A DNA stretch of 64,000 bases from Clostridia bacterium (GCA_017552535.1 JAFZPV010000043.1:25577-89576); one strand, 5' to 3'; counted from the stretch's first letter, positions 51,125 to 59,558 are shown. Numbers and translations are program-made. The notes: a model not told the origin generated them from the letters alone.

Positions 51125-51739
51125 ATGCGGCACATTCCGTCAAGGGACACGCGCACGTATGAGGACGTTTCTTTTGAAGCTGCGCTGAAGCGAGCCATAA
51201 AGCCAAATGACAGCTACGACGTGGAAAAGTGGCTGTTCGTTCCCTGCGCCTACGAGGAATACCGCTACATCCTGGGCACGCGCGGCAAAAACCCGCTCAT
51301 ATGCATCGGCATCAATCCCTCCACCGCCGCCCCGGACAGGCTGGATCCTACGCTTAAAAGCGCCCAGCGCATCGCCCTTTCCAACGGCTACGACAGCTTC
51401 ATGATGATGAACGTGTGCGCCCAGCGGGCTACCTCGCCGGGAGACATGGACGTGCGCGCGGACGAGAGGCTGCACGCGGAAAACCTGCGGGCCTTCGATT
51501 ATCTGCTTTCCCTCAGGCCCCGGCCTGCGGTGTGGGCGGCCTGGGGCAACCTGGTGGAAACGCGGCCCTACCTGCTCGCCTTCGCAAAGGACATGATTCG
51601 GCTGGGCAATGAGCGGGGCGCCGAGTGGTACTGCTGCGGCCCGGTCTCCAGGAAGGGGCACCCGCACCACCCGCTGTATCTGAAGGCAAACGAGCCGCTG
51701 GTCCCCTTTGGCGCCGAAGCATATCTGCAAAACGCCTGA
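51125..51739 (+). CDS. DUF1643-family protein
   Basis: A 204-residue protein of the DUF1643 family, about 160 residues of which form the domain. The conserved ICIGINPSTAAPDRLDPTLKS stretch near residue 59 and a later AWGN segment are hallmarks. The biochemical role is unknown. It uses an ATG at 51125 with GGAGGG four bases upstream, immediately after the terminator hairpin of the previous gene, so transcripts may start between them. The N-terminal 40 residues are not obviously part of the domain. Confidence 0.8.
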   Translation: MRHIPSRDTRTYEDVSFEAALKRAIKPNDSYDVEKWLFVPCAYEEYRYILGTRGKNPLICIGINPSTAAPDRLDPTLKSAQRIALSNGYDSFMMMNVCAQRATSPGDMDVRADERLHAENLRAFDYLLSLRPRPAVWAAWGNLVETRPYLLAFAKDMIRLGNERGAEWYCCGPVSRKGHPHHPLYLKANEPLVPFGAEAYLQNA

Positions 51740-51768
51740 ATTCTTCCTGAAATCCACTATGGTAACGC

Positions 51769-51801
51769 ACAGCCCCGGAGTTCACGCTTCCGGGCTGTTT
51801 T
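51769..51801 (+). terminator. Terminator after the DUF1643 gene
   Basis: An ACAGCCC/GGGCTGT stem with one bulged C, extended by CGGA/TTCC pairing, followed by TTTT. Confidence 0.7.
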
Positions 51802-51843
51802 GGCCTTTCACGGAAAGACAGGGAATGTTTGTACGACATTCCG

Positions 51844-51941
51844 CCTCATCACCGCCTCCGGCGGAGCTTTCCCTCACAGGGAAAGCCTTTTTTTGCCTTC
51901 TCCTCGAGGAGAAGGTGGGCTGCGAAGCGGCTCGGATGAGG
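51844..51941. repeat. Modular palindromic intergenic element
   Basis: About 100 bases bounded by 7-bp inverted ends (CCTCATC and GATGAGG). Inside are three hairpins: CCGC-CTCCG-GCGG (51852-51864), a perfect 9-bp stem GCTTTCCCT/AGGGAAAGC followed by seven T (51866-51894), and the perfect 20-base palindrome at 51896-51915 (CCTTCTCCTC and its mirror). This is the only gene-free stretch above 300 bases (51740-52082). Its look, nested palindromes with defined ends, fits a dispersed REP/MITE-like element of Clostridia; I cannot see other copies in this window. Confidence 0.6.
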
Positions 51942-52014
51942 TGTCGGTTTCATAGAATCCCTGTGCTTCCGGGGAAACCTTTTTTGATGTGCTGCCCGCT
52001 GGAGCTTTTTACTG

Positions 52015-52043
52015 TTGACAACTGTAGTCTCGGGTGCTATAAT
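52015..52043 (+). promoter_or_regulatory. Consensus promoter of the BlaI-M56 operon
   Basis: TTGACA, 17 bases, TATAAT, 39 bases before the blaI-like start codon. Two BlaI-type operator cores flank or overlap it. Confidence 0.85.
52017..52026 (+). promoter_or_regulatory. BlaI-type operator half-site pair within the promoter
   Basis: GACAACTGTA matches the TACA-NN-TGTA core recognised by BlaI/MecI with one mismatch; it overlaps the -35 and spacer. Confidence 0.55.
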
Positions 52044-52054
52044 GCCCTTGCAGA

Positions 52055-52066
52055 CTACAATTGTAG
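52055..52066 (+). promoter_or_regulatory. BlaI-type operator downstream of the promoter
   Basis: CTACAATTGTAG is a perfect 12-base dyad containing the TACA-NN-TGTA core, located 12 bases past the -10 and just before the ribosome binding site (AAAGGAGG). Confidence 0.75.
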
Positions 52067-52082
52067 CAAAGGAGGCGGCGCC

Positions 52083-52466
52083 ATGTCGGACGAATCCGCG
52101 CGCAGGATCTCGGACGCAGAGCTGGAGGTCATGAAGGTGCTGTGGGAGGCGGGGGAGGCCCTGCCGGTCACGGCGATCCGCGCCCGGTTAAGCCGCAGCC
52201 GGGGCTGGGAGGCTACCACGGTAAAAACGCTGGTGACGAGGCTGTGCAAAAAAGGCGCCCTGACGCAGGAAAAAAAGGGCGTGTTCTACTACCAGCCGCT
52301 GATCACCCGGGCGGAATACGATGCGTGGGCGACGAAAGACCTGATCAGCCGCCTGTACGGCGGCAGTGCCAGGGCGCTCGTTTCCGCGCTGGTCACCTCG
52401 GACGGCCTTACAAAAGAGGACATCGAGGAGCTTAGGCGCATGCTGGACGGAGGAAACAAAGAATGA
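52083..52466 (+). CDS. blaI: BlaI/MecI-family transcriptional repressor
   Basis: A 127-residue winged-helix repressor. The ISDAELEVMKVLWEAGE opening is the classic BlaI start, followed by the recognition segment (WEATTVKTLVTRLCKKGAL) and the dimerisation helices at the C-terminus. In known systems the partner M56 protease triggers cleavage of such a repressor and so induces the operon. Self-repression is supported by two operator-like sites at its own promoter. Its stop codon overlaps the start of the M56 gene by four bases (ATGA). The symbol indicates the family; a link to beta-lactam response is not implied. Confidence 0.92.
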   Translation: MSDESARRISDAELEVMKVLWEAGEALPVTAIRARLSRSRGWEATTVKTLVTRLCKKGALTQEKKGVFYYQPLITRAEYDAWATKDLISRLYGGSARALVSALVTSDGLTKEDIEELRRMLDGGNKE

Positions 52467-55093
52467 AAACGCTCATGTGGCTTACGCTGGGCGGCAGCGC
52501 GCTTTCGCTCGTATTGCTTTTCACCAGAAAGCTCCTGGGCAAGCGCCTGCCGGCTGCGGTGTATTACTACGCCTGGCTGCTGGTGCTGATCCGCTTCTGC
52601 CTGCCCGTGCCGGGCTTCATTCCGGAGACGGGCGTAAAGGCGGCTGTGCCTCAGACGATATACGACGCCCGGCCTTCAGCGTATACGGCTGAAACGGAAC
52701 CGGTTTTGCCCCTGGGCTTCCGGGAGGTCGAGACGGTGCCTGAGGTCCATTTGCCCAAGGCCGCGGAAAGCAGCGCGGATGAAGCGCCTGCATCCGCCGG
52801 GGCGCGTTTCTCCGGAGCGGAGGCGGCGGTTCTCGTGATCTGGGCGGCGGGCAGCATCGGCCTTGCAGCCTGGCGGATCTGGGCGTACCTGGGATTCAGG
52901 CGGAAACTTCGTAAGGGGCTGCGCGGGCCGAAAGCGGACGTGACGGAGATATACAGCCGCATTCCCGGAAGAAAGCCGAAGCTGTATGAAAGCGAAACCG
53001 TCCCGGGCCCGCTCACCCTGGGCGTGCTTTCGCCCGTGATCGTTCTGCCTCATCTGGAAGCCGGAAAGGCGGATCTAAAGCAGATCCTTGCGCACGAGCT
53101 CGTGCATTACCGGCGGATGGACGCGCTGTACAAGCTGATCGCCATGCTGGCGCTCTCCACTCAGTGGTTCAATCCTATCGCGTATATCGCGCTGAAGGAG
53201 ATCGGCTTCGCCTGCGAACTGAGCTGCGACGCCTTGCTGCTCAGGCGCATGAACGGCAGACAGAAGCGTGCTTACGGCGATATCCTGCTGCGTACCGCGG
53301 AAAACATGCTGCCCGGTGCGGCGGCGCCGTTTTACTCCCCGAAACGTACACTCAAAAACAGACTGGAGCGTATTATGGACCATAAAGAGAAGCGAAACCG
53401 CGTCGCGGCGGCGTTTCTGCTGCCGATCCTGGCGCTTGCGTTCCTGGCCGCGGGGCCGGCTGCGAGACAGGCGGGAGCTGCGCCTGATATGCGCACCGTA
53501 CGCGTTGCGACTGTCGACGAGCTGCTGGCCGCCATCGCCCCGGATACGGTGATAGAGCTGGCTCCCGGTGACTATGACCTGAGCGCCGCCTCGGATTACG
53601 GAAATGAGACGGAGGGCGGCTGGTATTCCTGGCTGAGGGCCATCGACTGGAACGAAGGGCAGGCGGTACTCGCGTGGGCGGAGCTGCAGCTGAGGAATGT
53701 AAACAATCTTACGATCCGCGCTTCGGGCGCAGGGGAGACCCGCATCCTGGCCGTGCCGCGGTTTGCAAACGTGCTGTACCTGGAAAACTGCCGTAACGTG
53801 ACCCTCGAAGGGCTTTTGATCGGCCATACGCAGATGCCCGGAGAGTGCAGCGGCGGCGTGGTGCGCCTGATCGCCTGCGAAGACGTCGCGATCAATGCCT
53901 GCGGGCTGTTTGGCTGCGGCACCATCGGCGTACAGGCGCTGGACTGCGCCCGCGTGGCGATAACGGATTCCAGGATATACGAGTGCAGCGTCGCAGCGGT
54001 CGACACCTTCTCCTGCCGCGACGTAAGCGTCAGCGGCTGCGAGATCGATTCCATCCAGGCTTCCGGCGTGCCGGCTGCCGCCCTGTTCTCCGCGCAGCAG
54101 GGGGACGGCTTCACGGTGTACAACTGCCGCATCCGCGACAACTACGCCGTGCACCTGTGCCGGATGGAAAGGATCACCAACGTCATGTTCCTTTCCAACC
54201 GTGTGGACATGAACATTTTTTCCGGCCCGGCGTTTCTGTGCACCGTATACCCGGCCCGGGTGGCGGGCTGCGCCTTTGACGGCAACGCGTCCGGTGAGGG
54301 CTGGTTCAGCGGGGACACCGCGTCCCCGATCGGGCTGAGCGGAGCGAAACTGGACGAATCGCGGCTGGAAGGCATGAGCTACGAGGACATCCCGCCCGAA
54401 ATGGCTTTGCAGGCGATCCGGGATGCGTACGCCGCTTCGGATGGCACAGAAGAGCTCCCTGCCGGCGGAGAGATACACGTTAACGACATCGAAGGCCTGA
54501 TCAGGGCTATCGGCCCTGAGCGCACCGTGGTGCTCGCGGACGGCGAATACGATGTTTCGAAGGCAAAAGCGCCGCTCAAAACAGATTGGTGCAGCCTCGG
54601 CGCGGACGGCCTCGTGATCCGCGACGCTGAGGGGCTCACCCTCAGAAGCGAGTCGGGCGCCCCGCTGACCGTAAGCATCTTTTCTTCCGCCGGAACGGAC
54701 GTGATGCGCTTCGAATCCTGTGCGGGGCTGAATCTGATCGGTCTGTGCTTCGGAAAAGAGAACACAGGCGGGGAAGGCACCGCGCTCAGCTTTGAGCAGA
54801 GCTACGAAATCGAATTGCTCGACTGCCTCGTGAGGAACGTGAAAAGCGGCATACGCATAAACCTGTGCGCCACCATCCGCTTAAGCAGGCTGGAATGGAG
54901 TTCCTGCTCCGGTACGGCGTTCGAGGCGCAGTATACCGACGGCATCAGCTTTGTAAACTGTCTCGCCCGCGATACCGCATCTCCGGCCATACGCTTTTCA
55001 GGCGCTGCGGACAAGACCTGGAACGGCGAGGCGTTCACGGGGGACGGAACGTTCGACATAGGCCCGGACGGCAGGCTTCGGGAAGTTAAATAA
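52463..55093 (+). CDS. BlaR1-like M56 metalloprotease with two extracellular beta-helix domains
   Basis: An 876-residue membrane protein. Residues 1-330 are the BlaR1/MecR1 M56 module: helices near 3-20, 32-50 and 118-145, zinc motif HELVH (His211, Glu212, His215) with third ligand Glu252 in ELSCD, and a last helix near 314-332. Instead of the C-terminal penicillin-binding domain there are two repeats of a right-handed beta-helix type: 345-640 and 670-876. Each starts with a similar unit (TVDELLAAIAPDTVIELAPGDYDLS and NDIEGLIRAIGPERTVVLADGEYDVS). Many short Cys/Asn-rich turns follow, as in NosD- and pectate-lyase-like folds. The outer domains probably sense a glycan or surface polymer; no catalytic pectate-lyase residues are recognised. 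Coupled to the BlaI-type gene. Confidence 0.9.
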   Translation: MKTLMWLTLGGSALSLVLLFTRKLLGKRLPAAVYYYAWLLVLIRFCLPVPGFIPETGVKAAVPQTIYDARPSAYTAETEPVLPLGFREVETVPEVHLPKAAESSADEAPASAGARFSGAEAAVLVIWAAGSIGLAAWRIWAYLGFRRKLRKGLRGPKADVTEIYSRIPGRKPKLYESETVPGPLTLGVLSPVIVLPHLEAGKADLKQILAHELVHYRRMDALYKLIAMLALSTQWFNPIAYIALKEIGFACELSCDALLLRRMNGRQKRAYGDILLRTAENMLPGAAAPFYSPKRTLKNRLERIMDHKEKRNRVAAAFLLPILALAFLAAGPAARQAGAAPDMRTVRVATVDELLAAIAPDTVIELAPGDYDLSAASDYGNETEGGWYSWLRAIDWNEGQAVLAWAELQLRNVNNLTIRASGAGETRILAVPRFANVLYLENCRNVTLEGLLIGHTQMPGECSGGVVRLIACEDVAINACGLFGCGTIGVQALDCARVAITDSRIYECSVAAVDTFSCRDVSVSGCEIDSIQASGVPAAALFSAQQGDGFTVYNCRIRDNYAVHLCRMERITNVMFLSNRVDMNIFSGPAFLCTVYPARVAGCAFDGNASGEGWFSGDTASPIGLSGAKLDESRLEGMSYEDIPPEMALQAIRDAYAASDGTEELPAGGEIHVNDIEGLIRAIGPERTVVLADGEYDVSKAKAPLKTDWCSLGADGLVIRDAEGLTLRSESGAPLTVSIFSSAGTDVMRFESCAGLNLIGLCFGKENTGGEGTALSFEQSYEIELLDCLVRNVKSGIRINLCATIRLSRLEWSSCSGTAFEAQYTDGISFVNCLARDTASPAIRFSGAADKTWNGEAFTGDGTFDIGPDGRLREVK

Positions 55094-55126
55094 CGCCTGA
55101 GTGCCCGTTCAGAGGGTGCGGGCGTG

Positions 55127-55155
55127 TTGCGTCCAAGCCACCTGGGTGATATAAT
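55127..55155 (+). promoter_or_regulatory. Promoter of the DMT exporter gene
   Basis: TTGCGT, 17 bases, TATAAT, about 80 bases before the GTG start; a variant of the common TTGCAT -35. Confidence 0.65.
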
Positions 55156-55232
55156 GGAACCGCGCAAAGGAACTGCTGCGTTTGCGTACAGAACGTGCGC
55201 AGGCGCGGCAGCCCGTCAAGGGAGGTTTCATC

Positions 55233-56117
55233 GTGACGCTGACGCTCCTGGTGGCGCTGCTCGTGGCGCTGTATTCGTTCCAGTCTCTGTTTACCAGGCT
55301 GTATACCCGCCAATATCAGGGAAATAATGCCGAAATGGCCGCGCCGGTCTTTTCCGTGTGCTACGGCTCATTCATCGCGCTGGTCTCCCTGATTGCCGGC
55401 GGGTTTTCTTTTTCGCCGTCCTGGCGCACCTGGCTGTTCGGCCTGGCGGGCGGCGCGGTGCTTTTGCTGTACAACGTTTCGATGATCGAATCCGGCAAGC
55501 GGGGGTCCTATTCGTTTCTCATGATCTCCAGCATGTTCGGCGGCATCCTGATCCCGCTGGCGGCGGGCGTGCTCTTCATGGGCGAAAGGCTGTCGGCGCT
55601 CCAGATCTGTGCCGTGGCGCTGATGCTTCTGGCGCTGGCGGTGATGAACAGCCGGGGCCTTTCCGTGCGCGGCGCCGCGCCGAAATACCTGCTGTGGTGC
55701 GCACTTCTGTTTGCGGCCAACGGCCTGTACGGCACCCTCATGAACGCCCAGGCTACGCTTTTGAACGGCGCGGAGAGCGCCGAGATGCTGGTGATCCTGT
55801 ACGGTTCTTCTGTGCTTTTGGCCGTAGGCCGGGAGCATGCACTGGGCCGCAGGAAGGAGCTTCGTGACGGCTTTCATATGGGCAAAGGCGCTGTGTGGAT
55901 GCTTTTGATCTGCTGCGCTTCGGCCACGGCGGCGGCCCGGCTGCTTTTGTGGGTGCTTGCGCGCATGGACTCCGGCATCCTGTATACGGTGGAAAACGGA
56001 GGCGTGCTCACGCTGTCCATCCTGTATTCCGTGCTGCTCTTTAAGGAAAGGCCGTCTGCCTGGCAGGCGCTGGGCATGCTGATGGCCCTGGTCAGCGTCG
56101 TGATGATCGGGCTGTGA
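55233..56117 (+). CDS. DMT-family (EamA-like) transporter
   Basis: A 294-residue membrane protein with about ten hydrophobic helices in the two-repeat EamA layout; the second repeat ends with the family-typical ENGGVLTLSILYSVLLFKERPSAWQALGMLM. The start chosen is GTG at 55233, seven bases after GGGAGG; an upstream in-frame TTG at 55182 lacks a binding site. Such proteins export or exchange metabolites, amino acids or drugs. It lies 139 bases after the M56 gene on the same strand but has its own promoter. Confidence 0.85.
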   Translation: MTLTLLVALLVALYSFQSLFTRLYTRQYQGNNAEMAAPVFSVCYGSFIALVSLIAGGFSFSPSWRTWLFGLAGGAVLLLYNVSMIESGKRGSYSFLMISSMFGGILIPLAAGVLFMGERLSALQICAVALMLLALAVMNSRGLSVRGAAPKYLLWCALLFAANGLYGTLMNAQATLLNGAESAEMLVILYGSSVLLAVGREHALGRRKELRDGFHMGKGAVWMLLICCASATAAARLLLWVLARMDSGILYTVENGGVLTLSILYSVLLFKERPSAWQALGMLMALVSVVMIGL

Positions 56118-56166
56118 CGTCTTTAAAGCCTGCAAGTAATATGTTGCCCCGGCGGGAGGAAAACCA

Positions 56167-57951
56167 ATGATCCGAAAACTTGTAAAACAGATGCTCGCCG
56201 CGCAGGTGCTTTCCGCCCTCACAGTGTCTGTATGCCTGCTGATCGACAGCATCATGATCGGCCAGTTTCAGGGCGTCACGTCCATCGCGGCGTACGGGCT
56301 TGCCAATCCGCTGCTTCTGATCATCGGAGCCGTGGGCAGCATGTTGTCCGCCGGCGCGCAGGTGGTGTGCAGCCGATCACTGGGCAGGGGCTCTCAGGAA
56401 GAAACGAACATCGGCTTTTCTTCCGCCCTGGCGGTGGGCACCTGTTTTTCTGCCGTATTCGTGATCGCGGTCGCCCTTCTGCTCAGTCCTCTCGCCCGGG
56501 CTCTGGGCGCCGGCAAAGACGCGAAGCTCCTGAGCGATACGAAGGACTACATTTCCGGATTCATCATCGGCGTGCCGGCCACGATGGCTTCACTGATCCT
56601 CGTTCCGTTCCTGCAGATGGCGGGCAAAAGCGGCCTGCTGGTGGCGGCGGTGCTCAGCATGACGGTCACGGACGTGGCCTTCGACCTGCTCAGCGTGCTG
56701 GTGTTCGACGGCGGCATGTTCGGCATGGGCCTGGCTTCGTCCCTCAGCTACTATGCCGCCATGCTGGTGGGCGGGGGATACCTGCTGTCGAAAAAATGCG
56801 TGTTCCGCTTTTCTGTGCGGCGCGTGCGCCTGGAAAAGATCCGCGATATGCTCCTGGGCGGCGTGCCTACCGTATTCAACATGGCGTCGTCGGTGGTGCT
56901 GGTGTACCTGATGAACAAGATCCTGCTTTCTGCCGGCGGCAGCGCCGCGGTGGCGGCTTTTGCCGTGATTACTTCCATCGGCAACGCAAGCAACTGCGTA
57001 AGCACGGGCCTGCGCGGCGTTTCGCTCACCATGTGCGGCATCCTGTTCGGCGAAGAAGACCGGACGGGCCTGAAAGAGCTGGTGCGCCTGCTTGCGCGGT
57101 ACGGCCTGATGCTGGGCAGGGGCGCCATGGTCCTGCTGCTGGTGATCGCTCCGTGGGCCGTAAAGCTGTTCATCCCCGAGGCGGGCGACAGCCGGACGTT
57201 TGCCGTATGGGGCTTACGTCTGTATTCGCTGGGGCTGATCCCCTGCTGCCTGAACAGTGCTTTGAAAAACGGATACCAGGGCGTTGAAAAAGCCCGCATG
57301 ACGGAGATGATCTCCGTCGTGCAAAACGCGATTTTGCCGGTCCTGGCGGGATACCTGCTAAGCCTCGCGGGCATGAAGGCGGTATGGCTGTACAATTTTG
57401 CCGGCGAGGCGGGCGCGCTGGCGCTGATCCTTCTGTATCTGCAAAGGAAAGGCTGCCTTTCCTTCCGGGAAGCGGAAAGCGTACTGTTGCTCCCGCCTTC
57501 CTTCGGCGTGCCGCCTGAAGACAGGATGGAGGCCGATATCAAGAACCTGGACGACGTGGTCAAAGCGTCCCGCGGAGCGCACGGTTTCTGCATCGCCCAC
57601 AGCTGCGGCGGCCGGCTGGCGAATCATCTGTCGCTGTGCGTCGAAGAGATGGGTTCAAACGTGATCGAGCACGGCTTTGCACCCAAAGGGCAGAACCATC
57701 TGTCCATCCGCCTGCAGTACAGAAACGGCAAATACACCATCCGCTTCCGGGACGACTGCGGCGCCTTCGACCCCGTGCACTATGTGACGGGCGAGGAAAG
57801 CGGGCACAAGGTGGGCATACGCCTGGCCATGCACGTGGCGGAGGAAGCGCGCTACACCTACTCCATGAACCTGAACAACCTTACATTGGTGCTCAGCGAA
57901 CACGAAGCCGGGAGCGAGGCCCCGGACGCCTTTGCCGGGCAGGAAGGCTGA
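56167..57951 (+). CDS. MATE-family transporter fused to an RsbW-like ATPase domain
   Basis: A 594-residue protein. Residues 1-435 are a MATE-type exporter with twelve predicted helices (Na+- or H+-driven drug or metabolite export). Residues 455-594 are a GHKL/HATPase domain like the anti-sigma kinase RsbW: the N-box is CVEEMGSNVIEHGF with Glu494 and Asn498, the G1 box RDDCGAFDP (Asp529-Gly532), and the G2 region GHKVGIRLAMHVA. The linker is short. Ordinary MATE proteins have no ATP-binding domain, so the extra part is likely a regulatory kinase or sensor. AGGAAAACC precedes the ATG; it is 49 bases past the DMT gene. Confidence 0.88.
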   Translation: MIRKLVKQMLAAQVLSALTVSVCLLIDSIMIGQFQGVTSIAAYGLANPLLLIIGAVGSMLSAGAQVVCSRSLGRGSQEETNIGFSSALAVGTCFSAVFVIAVALLLSPLARALGAGKDAKLLSDTKDYISGFIIGVPATMASLILVPFLQMAGKSGLLVAAVLSMTVTDVAFDLLSVLVFDGGMFGMGLASSLSYYAAMLVGGGYLLSKKCVFRFSVRRVRLEKIRDMLLGGVPTVFNMASSVVLVYLMNKILLSAGGSAAVAAFAVITSIGNASNCVSTGLRGVSLTMCGILFGEEDRTGLKELVRLLARYGLMLGRGAMVLLLVIAPWAVKLFIPEAGDSRTFAVWGLRLYSLGLIPCCLNSALKNGYQGVEKARMTEMISVVQNAILPVLAGYLLSLAGMKAVWLYNFAGEAGALALILLYLQRKGCLSFREAESVLLLPPSFGVPPEDRMEADIKNLDDVVKASRGAHGFCIAHSCGGRLANHLSLCVEEMGSNVIEHGFAPKGQNHLSIRLQYRNGKYTIRFRDDCGAFDPVHYVTGEESGHKVGIRLAMHVAEEARYTYSMNLNNLTLVLSEHEAGSEAPDAFAGQEG

Positions 57952-57977
57952 AGGCAGGACTGGTTTTGAATGAATGC

Positions 57978-58006
57978 TTGTAAACCGGACTGCTTAGAGA
58001 TATAAT
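57978..58006 (+). promoter_or_regulatory. Promoter of the MetH-reactivation-like gene
   Basis: TTGTAA, 17 bases, TATAAT, followed by a second A/T-rich TATACATAAT stretch. Confidence 0.65.
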
Positions 58007-58075
58007 TATACATAATGCGGAATGTGCCCGGCGGAATGCCGGGAAGTGAAACAGAACGGGCTGCGGGGTGAAAAC

Positions 58076-58765
58076 ATGGGGGAGCGTTGGCTGTTCGACC
58101 AGCTGGAATGGAACGTGGATTTTGACGCCGCGTGCAAAAAACTGCACGTGATGGAAGACGATCTGGATGATTTTGAGGAAATATACGGCGAAACGGTCAA
58201 ACGCATGAAGCCGGTGTTCTATGCGGGCCGGGAAAAGATCCTGTCCAACGACGGGCACTCGATCGTGCTGGGCGGCGAGCACTTTGAAAGCCGCGTGATC
58301 AGCGTGAACCTGAAGGACAGTGACACCGTGTACCCCTTCGTGGGCACCAGCGGCCGCGCCGCTTACGAATACGCGCTGTCCATATCGGACGAGCTGTTCC
58401 GCTACTGGGCGGACTCGGTTTGCGAGCTTGCTTTGCGCAGCGCGTCCGTATCCTTCCGCAAGGCCATGCGCGGGGTGATCGGCTCGGACAACATCAATTC
58501 CCTGGCGCCAGGCTCCGTGATCGACTGGCCCATCAGCCAGCAGAAGCCCCTGTTCGCGCTGCTGGGGAACGTGCTGGAAAAAACCGGCATTTACCTGGAA
58601 CCCAGCTTCCTGATGCGCCCGGTAAAATCGGGCTCCGGTATCCTGTACGCCTCCGAAAAGCACTTTGAAAGCTGTTCGCTCTGCCCTAGGCAGGACTGCC
58701 CCAACCGCCGCGCGCCTTTCGACTCCGAAAAGTTCGGCCGCGACTACGGCGAAAAGAACGAATAA
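58076..58765 (+). CDS. Stand-alone MetH reactivation-domain-like protein
   Basis: A 229-residue soluble protein resembling the AdoMet-binding reactivation domain of B12-dependent methionine synthase, as stand-alone forms found in Clostridia. The APGSVIDWPISQQKPLFALLG segment near residue 145 is the hallmark, followed by FLMRPVKSGSGIL. The C-terminus has three cysteines in CSLCPRQDCP, absent from MetH and possibly a metal or Fe-S site. No methionine synthase gene is nearby. The ATG at 58076 has only GGGGTG upstream. It may serve a corrinoid methyltransferase reactivation role elsewhere in the cell. Confidence 0.75.
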   Translation: MGERWLFDQLEWNVDFDAACKKLHVMEDDLDDFEEIYGETVKRMKPVFYAGREKILSNDGHSIVLGGEHFESRVISVNLKDSDTVYPFVGTSGRAAYEYALSISDELFRYWADSVCELALRSASVSFRKAMRGVIGSDNINSLAPGSVIDWPISQQKPLFALLGNVLEKTGIYLEPSFLMRPVKSGSGILYASEKHFESCSLCPRQDCPNRRAPFDSEKFGRDYGEKNE

Positions 58766-58778
58766 CGTCTGGATACAA

Positions 58779-58811
58779 CAAAATCCTCCGCCGAAAAAGC
58801 GGAGGATTTTG
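58779..58811. terminator. Bidirectional terminator between the MetH-like gene and rplA
   Basis: A 13-bp stem (CAAAATCCTCCGC and complement) with a 7-base loop, with A and T tracts on both arms. It can end transcripts from either side, including the rplKA unit on the minus strand. Confidence 0.9.
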
Positions 58812-58825
58812 TATGCGGGTTTACA

Positions 58826-59512
58826 TCAGAACTTCAGGCTGTTGAGCTTGATGCCGGGGCCCATGGTCGAAGAGATCACGGCGCTCTTGATGTAAGTGCC
58901 CTTGGCGGCAGCGGGCTTCGCCTTGATGATCGCCTCCATCAGGGTACGGAGGTTCTCGGTGAGCTTTTCCTCGCTGAAAGACGCTTTGCCCAGGGGGCAG
59001 TGGATGATGGCGGTCTTGTCCAGACGGTACTCCACCTTGCCGGCCTTGGTCTCGGAGATGGCCTTGGTGAGGTCGTTGGTCACGGTGCCGGTCTTGGGGT
59101 TGGGCATCAGGCCCTTGGGGCCCAGAACCTTACCGAGACGGCCTACCAGACCCATCATGTCGGGGGTGGCGATACAAACGTCAAAGCCGAACCAGCCGCC
59201 CTGGATCTTGGCGATCATGTCCTCGGCGCCAACGAAATCCGCGCCGGCGGCAGCGGCTTCGTCCGCCTTGGGGCCCTTGGCGATAACGAGAACGCTCTTG
59301 GTTTTGCCGGTGCCGTTGGGCAGCACGACCGTGCCGCGCACCTGCTGATCCGCGTGGCGGGGGTCTACGCCCAGGCGCACGGAGATCTCGATGGTCTCGT
59401 CAAACTTCGCCTTGGAGGTCTGCTTTACCAGAGCGATGGCCTCTTCGGGGTCATATTGCTTGCTGCGATCGATCAGCTTGAAGCTGTCGGAGTATTTCTT
59501 ACCGGTCTTCAT
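58826..59512 (-). CDS. rplA: Ribosomal protein L1
   Basis: A 228-residue large-subunit protein that forms the L1 stalk and autoregulates its operon by binding its own mRNA in other bacteria. The opening [26 protein letters not shown], the [26 protein letters not shown] stretch, and the C-terminal [13 protein letters not shown] are diagnostic. GGGAGG precedes the ATG, inside a leader-like element. It is the last gene of the rpmG-secE-nusG-rplK-rplA group; the usual rplJ-rplL-rpoBC genes do not follow. Confidence 0.98.
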   Translation of the reverse strand: MKTGKKYSDSFKLIDRSKQYDPEEAIALVKQTSKAKFDETIEISVRLGVDPRHADQQVRGTVVLPNGTGKTKSVLVIAKGPKADEAAAAGADFVGAEDMIAKIQGGWFGFDVCIATPDMMGLVGRLGKVLGPKGLMPNPKTGTVTNDLTKAISETKAGKVEYRLDKTAIIHCPLGKASFSEEKLTENLRTLMEAIIKAKPAAAKGTYIKSAVISSTMGPGIKLNSLKF

Positions 59513-59528
59513 GTTTCAAATTCCTCCC

Positions 59529-59558
59529 TGTGGTACAAACGGCGCTGTGTCCTCCCAC
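59529..59558 (-). promoter_or_regulatory. Candidate L1-binding leader between rplK and rplA
   Basis: On the minus strand GTGGGAGG, about 16 bases, then ACCACA just before the rplA ribosome binding site. The same GTGGGAGG/ACCACA frame recurs ahead of rplK, as expected for an RNA mimic of the L1 site of 23S rRNA. Confidence 0.5.

Noticed and set aside
51844-51941. CRISPR repeat array
   Set aside because: The palindromes are different from one another and occur once each; no regularly spaced direct repeats are found anywhere in the window.
52083-55093. A classical beta-lactam resistance sensor (BlaI-BlaR1)
   Set aside because: The M56 protein has no penicillin-binding domain or SxxK/KTG motifs in its outer part, and no beta-lactamase gene lies in the operon.
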